Source: Halodesulfovibrio aestuarii (GTDB taxonomy: Bacteria; Desulfobacterota; Desulfovibrionia; Desulfovibrionales; Desulfovibrionaceae). From it: DNA of 64,000 bases. Each line of letters starts with the position of its first letter. Within the stretch, counting starts at the first letter, position 1. Where the stretch lies: NCBI RefSeq assembly GCF_050571805.1, contig NZ_CP192219.1; one strand, given 5' to 3'. The notes under the pieces were generated by a model. The model saw nothing but the letters and a program-made list of their open reading frames with translations. It was not told the DNA's origin and searched no databases. Positions 44,709-53,621 of the stretch are shown here, piece after piece. Both the position numbers and the translations under genes were made by a program.

Positions 44709-45506
44709 TTAAAACAAACTCAAAAGCATCTTCGTTGCCACAACAAACAACAACACAGCGAAAATTTTTGATAGTTTTGCTACAGGAAGAGCATGTGCGA
44801 GTTTTGCTCCCAGTGGAGCAGTAAACCAACTGGCACAAATTATACCTAAAAGAGCCGGAATATATACATATCCCAAAGAATATGCAGGCGTTACAGGATC
44901 AGAAAATCCAGACACCACATACCCTAAAGTCCCAGCAAGCGCGATTGGAAGTCCAATGGCTGATGCAGTCCCGATTGCAGCATGCATCGGTACATTACAA
45001 AATGAGAGAAACGGCACAGACATGGTACCACCACCGATACCAACGATACTGGATACCATGCCGATAACACCACCAGCACCGGCAAGGCCTGCGGTTCCCG
45101 GAAGCTCCCGGCTGGCTTTAGGCTTAATTCCAAGTAGCATCTGCGAACCGACGTAGTACAAGAAGCAAACAAAAATCCCTTTCAGCAGGCCAGAAGACAT
45201 ATAGGAAGCAACCCCTGCCCCCACCAATCCGCCGACGATAATACCCGGCGTTACCAAACGAAAGACATCCCAACGCACTGCACCACGTTTATCATGTGCT
45301 CTATAACTTGCGACAGAAGTAAAGATAATGGAAGCAAGAGACGTACCCAAGGCAAGATGCATCAGCACTTCCTGAGGAATTCCCTGCAAGGTAAAACTAA
45401 ACACTAAAAGCGGAACAATAACCAATCCGCCACCAATACCAAGCAACCCTGCCAGCACACCAGCAAATGCACCAACGGCAAGATACAAAAGCACTACTGA
45501 AATCAT
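44709..45506 (-). CDS. TSUP (TauE/SafE) family sulfite/organosulfonate exporter-like permease
   Basis: A 265-residue membrane protein with about eight helices in two repeated halves. Both halves carry the family motif (GVLAGLLGIGGGLVIVPLL, about 15-33; GMVSSIVGIGGGTMSVPFL, about 148-166). TSUP proteins move sulfite, sulfoacetate, taurine-derived anions or other small carboxylates and sulfonates. The FadR-type regulator lies directly upstream (39 bases), so the pair is probably one operon. Sulfite export would suit a sulfate reducer, but FadR-type control also fits a carboxylate. Confidence 0.88.
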   Translation of the reverse strand: MISVVLLYLAVGAFAGVLAGLLGIGGGLVIVPLLVFSFTLQGIPQEVLMHLALGTSLASIIFTSVASYRAHDKRGAVRWDVFRLVTPGIIVGGLVGAGVASYMSSGLLKGIFVCFLYYVGSQMLLGIKPKASRELPGTAGLAGAGGVIGMVSSIVGIGGGTMSVPFLSFCNVPMHAAIGTASAIGLPIALAGTLGYVVSGFSDPVTPAYSLGYVYIPALLGIICASWFTAPLGAKLAHALPVAKLSKIFAVLLFVVATKMLLSLF

Positions 45507-45545
45507 AGACCTACTCCATTCTCATTAGAAAAACTGCAGGGGCGA

Positions 45546-46271
45546 TTATTCTTCCCCTTCCAATTCGGAAAGCGCCAGCGATTCAACATACGCTATGTGC
45601 TCATACATTTCTTTTCGTGCCGTCTCAGGGTCTCTGGTTTCAAGCGCCCGTAAAATTCGTTCGTGCGTCTCAATTGCCCAATGCCTGCGATGACTGTTCT
45701 CCAAAGTAAATTCTAAACTCTGTGAAACAATGTCATGAATGCGCGTCACCATCTCCAACATAACACTGTTTCTGGTACCAGCCGCAATCAACTTATGAAA
45801 TTCACAGTCTGCTTCGGAGCCATTACGCCCCTGACTGATATCATCTATCTGTTCATCCAAAACCCGCCGCAGCTCAACAAGCTCTTCTTCTGTAATATAC
45901 CGTGCCGCAATGGCAGCTATTTGCGGTTCTATAACCTTCCGCAATTCAAGAACTTCAACATAGCGGCATTTATTTCTATCAAGCGCAGCGGAAACAGGTT
46001 TTCTGCCCTGTGCTTCTTCTATTTTGCGTACGTACGTGCCATCCCCCTGTCTTGAAAAAACAAGTCCTTGCTCTTCCAATTTACGTAAGGCTTCACGAAC
46101 GCCATGGCGAGATACTGAGAAAATTTCTGAAAGCTTGCGTTCAGAAGGGAGTCTTTTCCCCGAAGGGAATTCACCACTGGTTATCAGGTCACGCAACTGG
46201 TCGGCTATATGTTCATGCACCCGACGTTGCTTTGTTCTCCGGTTGCCCGTTTCCTTTTTTGATGACGACAT
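45546..46271 (-). CDS. GntR-family (FadR/FCD) transcriptional regulator
   Basis: A 241-residue regulator. Winged helix-turn-helix at about 15-82 (LRDLITSGEFPSGKRLPSER, then SRHGVREALRKLEEQGLV), followed by an all-helical FCD ligand domain (about 95-230). The FCD domain has the metal-binding D-x3-H-type residues near CEFHKLIA and two later histidines (HRRHWAIETHERIL). It heads the operon with the TSUP permease. An ideal FadR-type operator lies 61-75 bases before its start, pointing to autoregulation. Confidence 0.92.
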   Translation of the reverse strand: MSSSKKETGNRRTKQRRVHEHIADQLRDLITSGEFPSGKRLPSERKLSEIFSVSRHGVREALRKLEEQGLVFSRQGDGTYVRKIEEAQGRKPVSAALDRNKCRYVEVLELRKVIEPQIAAIAARYITEEELVELRRVLDEQIDDISQGRNGSEADCEFHKLIAAGTRNSVMLEMVTRIHDIVSQSLEFTLENSHRRHWAIETHERILRALETRDPETARKEMYEHIAYVESLALSELEGEE

Positions 46272-46331
46272 TACCCACTCCTTACGTATTTCAACTCAAG
46301 TTACTATGAGCAGGTTAACCCAGCTATCCAG

Positions 46332-46346
46332 ATTGGTCAGACCAAT
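46332..46346. promoter_or_regulatory. FadR-type operator upstream of the gntR-TSUP operon
   Basis: ATTGGTC-A-GACCAAT is a perfect 7+1+7 dyad with the TGGTC/GACCA core recognised by FadR-subfamily GntR regulators such as PdhR and LldR. Confidence 0.8.
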
Positions 46347-46382
46347 ACAGACTTGATAGCAAGCACCAAATCGTCTGTAAAC

Positions 46383-46406
46383 AAAAAAGACCGCAATATT
46401 GCGGTC
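46383..46406 (-). terminator. Terminator of the ArsR-type gene
   Basis: Perfect palindrome GACCGCAATATTGCGGTC (46389-46406) followed on the minus strand by TTTTTT. Confidence 0.88.
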
Positions 46407-46537
46407 CCAACTTTAACAAAGCATCTTTGTACACATGTAATTCTATATTTACAAAATAAACAATCAGTTATCGTGCTCTCATTGCAGTGTCAGACATTGC
46501 CTCTTCCCGTGCTAAAACACCTCATTTTTTGTACTTG

Positions 46538-46912
46538 CTACCCTTCCAGAACATGCTCAAGCGCCGTAGAAAGCAGTGTTGTAACATGGTCATCAGCAAG
46601 GGAATAATATACATTTTTCCCAGATTTCCGATACCGCACCAGCTTTGCAGTTCGTAACAACCGTAACTGATGCGAAACAGCAGGCTGACTCATCCCGATA
46701 ATAGTAACAAGGTCACATACACATAGTTCATGATGCGACAAAGCGTTCAGGATACGTACACGTGTCCCGTCACCTAAAATTTTAAATAATTCCGAAAGAC
46801 TACTTATATGCTCATTTGGAAGCATAGCTTTTTGTACTTTTGCCACAGCTTCATCATGAACACATGTTATTTGACAAACAGGTGTAATTTCTGCCACCCG
46901 CTCCTCCTGCAA
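46538..46912 (-). CDS. CadC-type ArsR/SmtB metal-sensing repressor
   Basis: A 124-residue winged-helix repressor. Two metal sites can be read. An N-terminal CQITC-x-HDE plus ELCVCDL combination (cysteines about 13, 17 and 64, 66) matches the alpha3N soft-metal site of CadC (Cd/Pb). DDHVTTLLSTALEH at the C-terminus matches the alpha5 zinc site. The DNA-reading helix is SQPAVSHQLRLLR. CadC usually controls a P-type ATPase, but none is adjacent here. The neighbours are a histidine kinase gene upstream and the GntR operon downstream. Confidence 0.9.
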   Translation of the reverse strand: MQEERVAEITPVCQITCVHDEAVAKVQKAMLPNEHISSLSELFKILGDGTRVRILNALSHHELCVCDLVTIIGMSQPAVSHQLRLLRTAKLVRYRKSGKNVYYSLADDHVTTLLSTALEHVLEG

Positions 46913-47003
46913 TGTTAGTATGCTACAACGCCATTCCGATTCCCCGCAACAATACGTTAGTCTACTGGGAAAGTCTATTTAGGCCTCTTCATAAAGATTA
47001 ACG

Positions 47004-49022
47004 CTATTCGCTGACAATCACAGCACAAATAGGAACGGCTGCCCGAACCAGCGTACCCCCATCTTTAAACGATAAAATGTTCAACGTCCCGTTTACAAGC
47101 TCTACACGTTCACGCATGCTCCCGAGCCCCACACCTGATCTTGAACAAGTATCTATGCAAAATCCAACACCGTCATCTTGTACATATAACACACAGCTAT
47201 CACCTTCCTGCTTGATATGAAGCCATATATTACTCCCCTTACTGTGCTTTGCCGCATTAGAAAGCGCCTCTTGTGCCACACGGAATAAAACCGTTTTCTG
47301 CAATTCACTGAAAACTTGTTCCGATAGATCAAAGGTACTGGAAAATGAAAATGCAGGATGCAAAATAGACGCCTCGTTCAGCAACCAACGCAATGCAGAA
47401 ATAAGACCAAGATCGTCAAGAATTGTCGGCCTCAATGCCATAATGATACGGCGTAGCTCAACACTTGCGCCCTGTAGTAATTCAATCATTTTAGAAAGGC
47501 TGTCGGGCGACACATCTGCGCCCTGCTCTACTCGCGCCACCTCACTTTCCAGTAAATATTTGATACCGGAAATTGTCTGCGCCGTGCTGTCATGCAACTC
47601 CCGTCCGATTCGTTTTCGCTCATCTTCCTGAGCAGAAAGAACTCGCTTTGAAAGCAACTTCATTTGTTCTGTAGTGCGCTTTTCAAACGTCACATCTTCT
47701 GCATAAATCGCAACGGCATTGATATCCAGACTCTCTGTAAATACAGGATAAAAAGAGACCTTCCAGCACCGATTCACATCTGTTTCTATATGCTCAGCCA
47801 TTCCCATAACAAGAGCAGCATCAAACGCACCACGCCATGCATTCACCACTTGCTCATTCAACACATCAAATAAGTTCACGCCCCCTGAAGCTTGCTCGGC
47901 TGCTTTGAACTCCTGCCCTGCAGCATGATTCATTGTGATCACAAACCCTTGAGGATCAACAAGCAAAGCACAATCGCTCGTTGCGTTCATTAAGGCTTTA
48001 AGGTTATTCTTATGCTCATGCATCTTACGTTCAGCTTCAATTCGTTCGCTGATATCAATAGTAAACGAGTAAACTAAGCTACGCCCTTTGTCTTTAGCCC
48101 CCACAAAACGCACTTCAACATACCGCATTTCATCGTTGGCCTGACGATGAAGCGCCGTGAATGAAGCCTGCCCCAAACGTTTTACTTCTTCTATCCTGTC
48201 CTGAATGGCAGAAACGGACATACCCGTAACCTTCTGCAAGGGCTGTCCAATCATGTCATCAAGTTCATACCCATAAAATTCTGCTGCACCAGCGTTCGCT
48301 TCTTCAATTTCAAAGGTTTCAGTATCCCATAAAAAGCGGATGCCGTGCTCGTTTAAAAAAATATTCCGAAACCGCTCTTCGCTTTCAATCAATGCCTGTT
48401 GCTGGCGTTTACTCCACAACACATGTTCTTCGAGCGTGTTATTAACTTTTGCAAGAATTGCTGTGCGATCTTTTACACGCTCTTCAAGCTCATCACGGGT
48501 TTGCTTTAGTTCAATCTGTGCGGCCTTCTGGTGCGTAATATCTGTTGCGGAATATAAATATACAACACCCACATCATCAGCCTGCACAATCTGTGTCCGG
48601 GTTTCAAACCATACATACGCACCATGTTCGCTTAATTTACAACATTCGCCACATGCTTCTTTCTGACTATCCCTAACTGCGAAGACTTGTTGTCCAACAC
48701 AACGCCAAAAGCTCGTCTTTTTCCGTGCCATCCCTTCAACGTCAGCACCTTCCAACGTTCCAAAAAACTGCTCAAACAGTTTGTTCCAGTACATTGGGCT
48801 ACATGTTTCCGAAAAGAGTGCAATGGCCACTGGTTCTGAATCCAGCACCTTGCTCAATAACTCATAAGGAAGAACTGGTCGTTCCGTGGAAGCCTCTTCA
48901 GGACAGCGAAACATTTCCGTATCACAGCTCTGCTGCGCAACGAAGGGTCTAGCGCATGCAGCACCCGGTGGTTCATTACCATTGCCTTTTTTACCTTCTC
49001 TTTTCCCTGATACCCCTGTCAT
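47004..49022 (-). CDS. PAS-domain sensor histidine kinase, NarX/DegS (HisKA_3) type
   Basis: A 672-residue soluble kinase. Three PAS domains (about 50-168, 210-330, 345-450), a coiled linker (about 170-210), a HisKA_3 dimerisation segment with the phosphate-accepting histidine in KRIGRELHDSTAQT (about 475), and a HATPase_c domain ending near GVGLGSMRERVELVNG. The first PAS domain contains a CGECC cluster, a possible redox or metal site. No membrane segment. No response regulator lies alongside, so it is an orphan within the window. GGAGAG ribosome site. Confidence 0.92.
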   Translation of the reverse strand: MTGVSGKREGKKGNGNEPPGAACARPFVAQQSCDTEMFRCPEEASTERPVLPYELLSKVLDSEPVAIALFSETCSPMYWNKLFEQFFGTLEGADVEGMARKKTSFWRCVGQQVFAVRDSQKEACGECCKLSEHGAYVWFETRTQIVQADDVGVVYLYSATDITHQKAAQIELKQTRDELEERVKDRTAILAKVNNTLEEHVLWSKRQQQALIESEERFRNIFLNEHGIRFLWDTETFEIEEANAGAAEFYGYELDDMIGQPLQKVTGMSVSAIQDRIEEVKRLGQASFTALHRQANDEMRYVEVRFVGAKDKGRSLVYSFTIDISERIEAERKMHEHKNNLKALMNATSDCALLVDPQGFVITMNHAAGQEFKAAEQASGGVNLFDVLNEQVVNAWRGAFDAALVMGMAEHIETDVNRCWKVSFYPVFTESLDINAVAIYAEDVTFEKRTTEQMKLLSKRVLSAQEDERKRIGRELHDSTAQTISGIKYLLESEVARVEQGADVSPDSLSKMIELLQGASVELRRIIMALRPTILDDLGLISALRWLLNEASILHPAFSFSSTFDLSEQVFSELQKTVLFRVAQEALSNAAKHSKGSNIWLHIKQEGDSCVLYVQDDGVGFCIDTCSRSGVGLGSMRERVELVNGTLNILSFKDGGTLVRAAVPICAVIVSE

Positions 49023-49213
49023 GCAACTCTCCAGTTCTTATGTCGACTTTCCGACCAGTTATATCACACTCGTACGGAAACTAACATTGATTGCAAAACA
49101 TTACCCTGCATTCTAAGAATTTTCTCCGTAATATTTATCCTTAACAGCCACTACAAAGCCCCATAAAAAGACCTTTAGCACAGTAACGCACTATTATTAA
49201 TACTTATAATAAC

Positions 49214-49253
49214 AAAAACACCCCGCAGATAGTAGTATCTGCGGGGTGTTTTT
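49214..49253 (-). terminator. Terminator of the HMA-like gene
   Basis: AAAAACACCCCGCAGAT pairs with ATCTGCGGGGTGTTTTT around AGTAGT, with A/T runs on both sides. The rest of 49023-49324 shows no gene. Confidence 0.92.
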
Positions 49254-49324
49254 CATTGTGAAAAATATATGACTTCTTTCTCTTAGAAAGAAGATCGTCA
49301 ACTATGTTCTACTTAACCTTTGCG

Positions 49325-49633
49325 TTACACACCTACGCTGTCCATAAGCTCAGTGGCAAGTTGTGCAATACGATCCTGATCATCGCTGGAGAGCAATTCC
49401 TGCAATGCTTCAAACGGCAACACAGTACTATCGTAGTCGACAGTTAATGTTTGCGTAAAAATATTCAGATTGGTCTTCTTAATAACAGAACTTCCACCTT
49501 TAGCTGCATGCTGCAATTGCGTTAACTTAGGGTGGTTTCGAATAGCTAAATTCACTTTTACCTTCAATCTTCCCGGCGTATGTTTTTTTACAGTAAGGTA
49601 TTCTTTTAACTCTGCTAAAACACGTAAATCCAT
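49325..49633 (-). CDS. Small HMA_2-like protein
   Basis: About 102 residues from ATG 49633; a longer frame to 49681 lacks a ribosome site, while AGGGGA lies 9 bases before 49633. KKHTPGRLKVKV near the N-terminus and the VIKKTNLNIFTQTLTVDYDSTVLP strand pattern resemble the heavy-metal-associated-like HMA_2 family found near P-type ATPases. The metal-binding CxxC is absent. Function unknown; a role in metal handling is only suggested by fold and by the nearby CadC-type sensor. Confidence 0.6.
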   Translation of the reverse strand: MDLRVLAELKEYLTVKKHTPGRLKVKVNLAIRNHPKLTQLQHAAKGGSSVIKKTNLNIFTQTLTVDYDSTVLPFEALQELLSSDDQDRIAQLATELMDSVGV

Positions 49634-49768
49634 TATTCCATGTCCCCTGCGATAACTCGCATCAGAAGCAATCTGATGCATTATAAATGATACTATTTTT
49701 AAAAAAAATGCAGTGGTTCTCTACCACTTCAACCCGTTAATTGCAAACCACATCAAGGCAGTTTAACC

Positions 49769-50944
49769 ATGCATAATTACAACAAATCAATGATATGGAA
49801 CATGACAAGAAACTGTAATTTTCAATGTTCATACTGTTATTTTCCGCATACTAACGGTAAAATAATAAATTATATCTCTATTGAAACGTTACTTCGCTTT
49901 CTTAATAAGAATAATAACAGCTGGCTAGTTAACATGACTGGAGGTGAACCATTTCTATATCCTAATTTCGTCTCACTTTGTGAGCAACTTACACAAAAGC
50001 ATTACATAGGGGTAGATACAAATCTTAGTTTATCAGCCCAGATAAAAGAATTTGCAAAAAGGGTTTCTCCATCAAAAGTTAATGATATCTATGCGTCGTT
50101 ACATATTGAAGAACGTGAAAGAAAAAATGCAGTCCCACAATTTATTCAAAATTACCATATCCTTGCTAGTGCAGGATTCGCAATTAAAGTTAATTACGTA
50201 CTGCATCCTTCGCTGGAAAAACGATATCCTGATGACATTTCATTTTTCAAAGAGAACGGAGTCCCCATTACGCCTCGCCCGTTCAAAGGAATCTACAACA
50301 ATCTAAAATATCCACAGAATTATTCCCAAACCATCAAAAATATATTTACAAGCCACCCTGCTGCGGGAACAAAAATGGTTTTTAACTTCCGTGGGATAGA
50401 CTGCAAAAGTGGCTGTTCATTCATTCGAATGGAACCTAATGGGACAATCTTCCGCTGCCCGGGGGATAGAACCGTTCTCGGCAATATTCATGACAATGTT
50501 ACACTCAATGCAGGTGCCACTCCTTGTGCGGTAGACAGGTGTCCATGCCAAGGCATCAACTATGTAGACCTGAACCCGGCAGAGGGATGGTTTATTGAGG
50601 GAATGCGGTCATTTATCACTGGTTCAGAAAAGAATGCCGAGCATGCCTTCCGCCAAACGTTGCTCTATGACAGCGAACATTCCAGCGCATTGAATAATAT
50701 TGGCGTATTCGCTTTCGATAGTGGAGATTATACGCATGCCAAACGCCTTTTTGAACATGCCCATAATATTCATCCACACATTCCGCTATATAAACAAAAT
50801 CTTTCTATACTAGAGGGTGTTATCAACGAGAAAACAACTTCCAGTATGCATCCGGAAGTAAGTGAAATAGTACGCCCGTGTGCAACTACAGCCGAATACT
50901 ATGTTACGACCGGGCAAGCGATACCAATGGCAGAGGAAAATTAG
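49769..50944 (+). CDS. Radical SAM protein with SPASM-like cysteines and TPR tail
   Basis: A 391-residue enzyme. The [4Fe-4S]/SAM motif CNFQCSYC places cysteines at 16, 20 and 23, and MTGGEPF follows at about 55-61. A second cysteine set (CKSGC about 212-216, RCPGD about 231, PCAVDRCPC about 252-259) with MEPNGTIFRCPG-LGNI resembles a SPASM auxiliary-cluster domain. Residues about 283-345 form two TPR-like helical repeats. SPASM enzymes usually modify peptides or sugars; the substrate here is unknown. The first half is more AT-rich than its neighbours. It opens the glycosyltransferase gene train. Confidence 0.85.
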   Translation: MHNYNKSMIWNMTRNCNFQCSYCYFPHTNGKIINYISIETLLRFLNKNNNSWLVNMTGGEPFLYPNFVSLCEQLTQKHYIGVDTNLSLSAQIKEFAKRVSPSKVNDIYASLHIEERERKNAVPQFIQNYHILASAGFAIKVNYVLHPSLEKRYPDDISFFKENGVPITPRPFKGIYNNLKYPQNYSQTIKNIFTSHPAAGTKMVFNFRGIDCKSGCSFIRMEPNGTIFRCPGDRTVLGNIHDNVTLNAGATPCAVDRCPCQGINYVDLNPAEGWFIEGMRSFITGSEKNAEHAFRQTLLYDSEHSSALNNIGVFAFDSGDYTHAKRLFEHAHNIHPHIPLYKQNLSILEGVINEKTTSSMHPEVSEIVRPCATTAEYYVTTGQAIPMAEEN

Positions 50945-51058
50945 AGGTTTAACATCCTGTATTACAAAAACAATAATACTCTTTTCCCCCATAATGATTC
51001 ACAGACTTAAATACTTGCATACGACTGTGAACTTCTTACCAAGGTGCAGCAATTACTC

Positions 51059-52264
51059 ATGAGTTCTACATATAACATCCTCATGTATTCCCATGATACT
51101 TACGGACTTGGGCACATCCGAAGAACAATGGCTATCGCACGGAACTTAAGCGCTCCCGGTGTTAATATTCTTATCCTTACAGGATCCCCCATTGCCGGCC
51201 GCTTCCCGATTCCCTTCGGGGTCGATTTTGTGCGTATTCCGGGTATGATCAAACAAAGCAACACTGTCTATGTGCCTCACTCCATAAAAGTAAACCCCCA
51301 GAAGGCATTGGAAATACGGCAAGAGATAATTACTGCCACAGCAAAATCCTTTGATCCGGATCTCTTCATCGTGGACAAAGTTCCCGTAGGACTCAAAGGG
51401 GAAGTTCTGCCCGTGCTCCAATGGTTTAAAACTTCACGTCCTGACACTAACGTCGTGCTCGGATTGCGTGATATTTTAGACGATTCTGCATCAACACGTG
51501 CAGAATGGAATGACAAAAACTACTTTAATGTGCTGGAGAACCTGTACTCGGAAATATGGATTTACGGACAAGAAAATTTTTACAATCCTATTGTTGAATA
51601 CGGACTGCCCTCCTCCATAAGCAATAAATGTGTCTTTACCGGCTACATCCCCCGCGAGACCCCAAATAAAAAAATCACCCTCAAGCACCTCCTGAACGGA
51701 AACGGGAACGGGATCAATGACTCCTGCAAACTGATCGTTGTCACTGCAGGCGGCGGAGGTGATGGCTACCACATGCTGGATACCTACCTTTCAATGGTAG
51801 AAGAAACGCCGGATCTTCCGTTTAAAACCTATATGGTATCGGGACCTTTTGTCCCCCAGGACTTGCAGGACTCTCTTGCAAAACGAGCCAAAAAGGCTGG
51901 CGTAATCTTCGCTACCTTCCATAAAAGGTTAGAAAAAATTATGGCGGCAGCAGACCTTGTTGTGAGTATGGGCGGATACAATACCATCTGCGAAATTTTG
52001 TCCCTTAAAAAAACGTCGCTCATTATCCCACGTGAAAGTCCGCGTCTGGAGCAACTCATCCGTGCAAGGGTATTACAATCCGCCAAACTGGCAGACTACA
52101 TTAAATGGGACTGCCTCACCACGTCTTCACTGCGTGACAAAGTAATCACCATGCTGGAAGACTCTTCGCAATACGAACAAAGTATCAACGCATTTTCCAT
52201 GACTGGACTTGAAATCATCCGTTCTCGGCTCTCCGAATTCAAGGGAGACACCATCGATGCATAA
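51059..52264 (+). CDS. GT-B glycosyltransferase-like protein (COG4671-like), copy 1
   Basis: A 401-residue MurG-like GT-B protein. The N-terminus NILMYSHDTYGLGHIRRTMAIA has the glycine-histidine loop of this group; the C-terminal nucleotide-sugar half has VVTAGGGGDG and SMGGYNTICEILSLKKTSLIIPR. ATG 51059 is chosen for the fit to the family start; GTG 51044 would add five residues. Only a weak AAGG lies upstream. It overlaps the next gene by 8 bases. The same family recurs at 55.4 kb. Confidence 0.82.
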   Translation: MSSTYNILMYSHDTYGLGHIRRTMAIARNLSAPGVNILILTGSPIAGRFPIPFGVDFVRIPGMIKQSNTVYVPHSIKVNPQKALEIRQEIITATAKSFDPDLFIVDKVPVGLKGEVLPVLQWFKTSRPDTNVVLGLRDILDDSASTRAEWNDKNYFNVLENLYSEIWIYGQENFYNPIVEYGLPSSISNKCVFTGYIPRETPNKKITLKHLLNGNGNGINDSCKLIVVTAGGGGDGYHMLDTYLSMVEETPDLPFKTYMVSGPFVPQDLQDSLAKRAKKAGVIFATFHKRLEKIMAAADLVVSMGGYNTICEILSLKKTSLIIPRESPRLEQLIRARVLQSAKLADYIKWDCLTTSSLRDKVITMLEDSSQYEQSINAFSMTGLEIIRSRLSEFKGDTIDA

Positions 52265-53621
52265 CACTCCAACGCTCGGTATGATCCTGAAAGGGTATCC
52301 CCGCATATCAGAAACTTTTATTTCCAATGAAATAAAATTGTTAGAAGAGCAAGGCTTTACCATTCATATTTTTTCAATGCGGAAACCGCGTGAAAAATTT
52401 TCGCATAAGTCTGTAAAATCCATCCACGCAACAGTTACCTATCTTCCGGAATATCTTTCTCTTGGATTCCCACGTCTGCTGTGGAACACGCTCTTATGTG
52501 CCCTTCTACACACAACCACATTCTGTAATACCTTTAAATTTTTCCTCTCCCGCTTTTCAGGAACCAATAAAGTACATACATGGATCAAACACTTTATGCA
52601 GGCGTGTGTAGTTGCCAATAATATTGAGTCTAAAAACATCACACACCTTCACAGCCATTTTGCGCATACCCCGACATCTGTCGCCATGTACGCAGCAAAA
52701 CTTGCCGGCATTCCGTTCAGTTTTACCGCACATGCAAAAGATATTTACACGCAACATCCCAAACGGGTTGCAGAAAAAATGCAGCAGGCACTGTTTGCCG
52801 TTACATGTACAAAATACAATAAACTTGCCTTAGAAACGATTGCTCGTTCTTTCCCTGCGCCTAAAGCACCACCACACTATGCGCTGCCCCCCATAGAGGA
52901 CGGCTCTCCCATACGGACTCCACAGCCCGGCTACTGTCCGGTACATACTATCTATCACGGGATAGACCTATCCCTTTTCTCTACCAGACAAAACGGTCTC
53001 ACTACCCATACGCCCTATTCAATTCTTACCGTGGCCCGTCTAGTGGAAAAAAAGGGGCTGGACACAATCTTAGAAAGTCTGCGTCTTCTCTTTTTACGCA
53101 ATATCCCATTCAGATACACACTTATTGGTGAGGGCCCGCTTCTCGGTAAACTTGAAGAGATAGTCTACAAGTATGGACTAACAGATTTTGTTCGCTTCAC
53201 CGGCACGCTGCCTCACGAGGATGTGCTGCGCCATTACCGCAAAGCCGATGTGTTCCTTCTCGGATGTACAACAGCGCAGGATGGAGACAGGGATGGTATT
53301 CCCAACGTACTGGCAGAAGCCATGGCAATGGGAGTCCCTGTTGTTGCAACCCGTGTTTCAGGAATTCCTGAGCTCGTAGAACACAATAAATCAGGCTTGC
53401 TTGTTCCATGCAACAACGCCGAGGAACTGGCCAAGGCCACAGAATGCCTGCTCACCGATGAAGCTCTGCGGCAGACCATCATTTCCGGTGCCGAACGTAA
53501 GGTTCATAAAGTCTTCAACAACAGACAGCTAATTGTACAGCTCGGTAATATTTTTGAAGAAAATGGTATCACCAGAGAGGAAGCAGATACAATGTCAGAA
53601 ATGGAGTGGTCATCTTCATGA
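52257..53621 (+). CDS. Glycosyltransferase family 4-like protein, first
   Basis: A 454-residue GT-B enzyme. The start at 52257 has GGGAG 9 bases ahead and opens with LGMILKGYPRISETFI, typical of this group. The acceptor half contains HLHSHFAHTPTSVAMYAA; the donor half shows YHGIDLSLF, TVARLVEKKGLDTILE, FVRFTGTLPHEDVLRHY and the catalytic glutamate block GIPNVLAEAMAMGVPVVAT. An insert of about 30 proline-rich residues (about 205-235) separates the halves. It overlaps both neighbours by a few bases. Confidence 0.88.
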   Translation: MHNTPTLGMILKGYPRISETFISNEIKLLEEQGFTIHIFSMRKPREKFSHKSVKSIHATVTYLPEYLSLGFPRLLWNTLLCALLHTTTFCNTFKFFLSRFSGTNKVHTWIKHFMQACVVANNIESKNITHLHSHFAHTPTSVAMYAAKLAGIPFSFTAHAKDIYTQHPKRVAEKMQQALFAVTCTKYNKLALETIARSFPAPKAPPHYALPPIEDGSPIRTPQPGYCPVHTIYHGIDLSLFSTRQNGLTTHTPYSILTVARLVEKKGLDTILESLRLLFLRNIPFRYTLIGEGPLLGKLEEIVYKYGLTDFVRFTGTLPHEDVLRHYRKADVFLLGCTTAQDGDRDGIPNVLAEAMAMGVPVVATRVSGIPELVEHNKSGLLVPCNNAEELAKATECLLTDEALRQTIISGAERKVHKVFNNRQLIVQLGNIFEENGITREEADTMSEMEWSSS

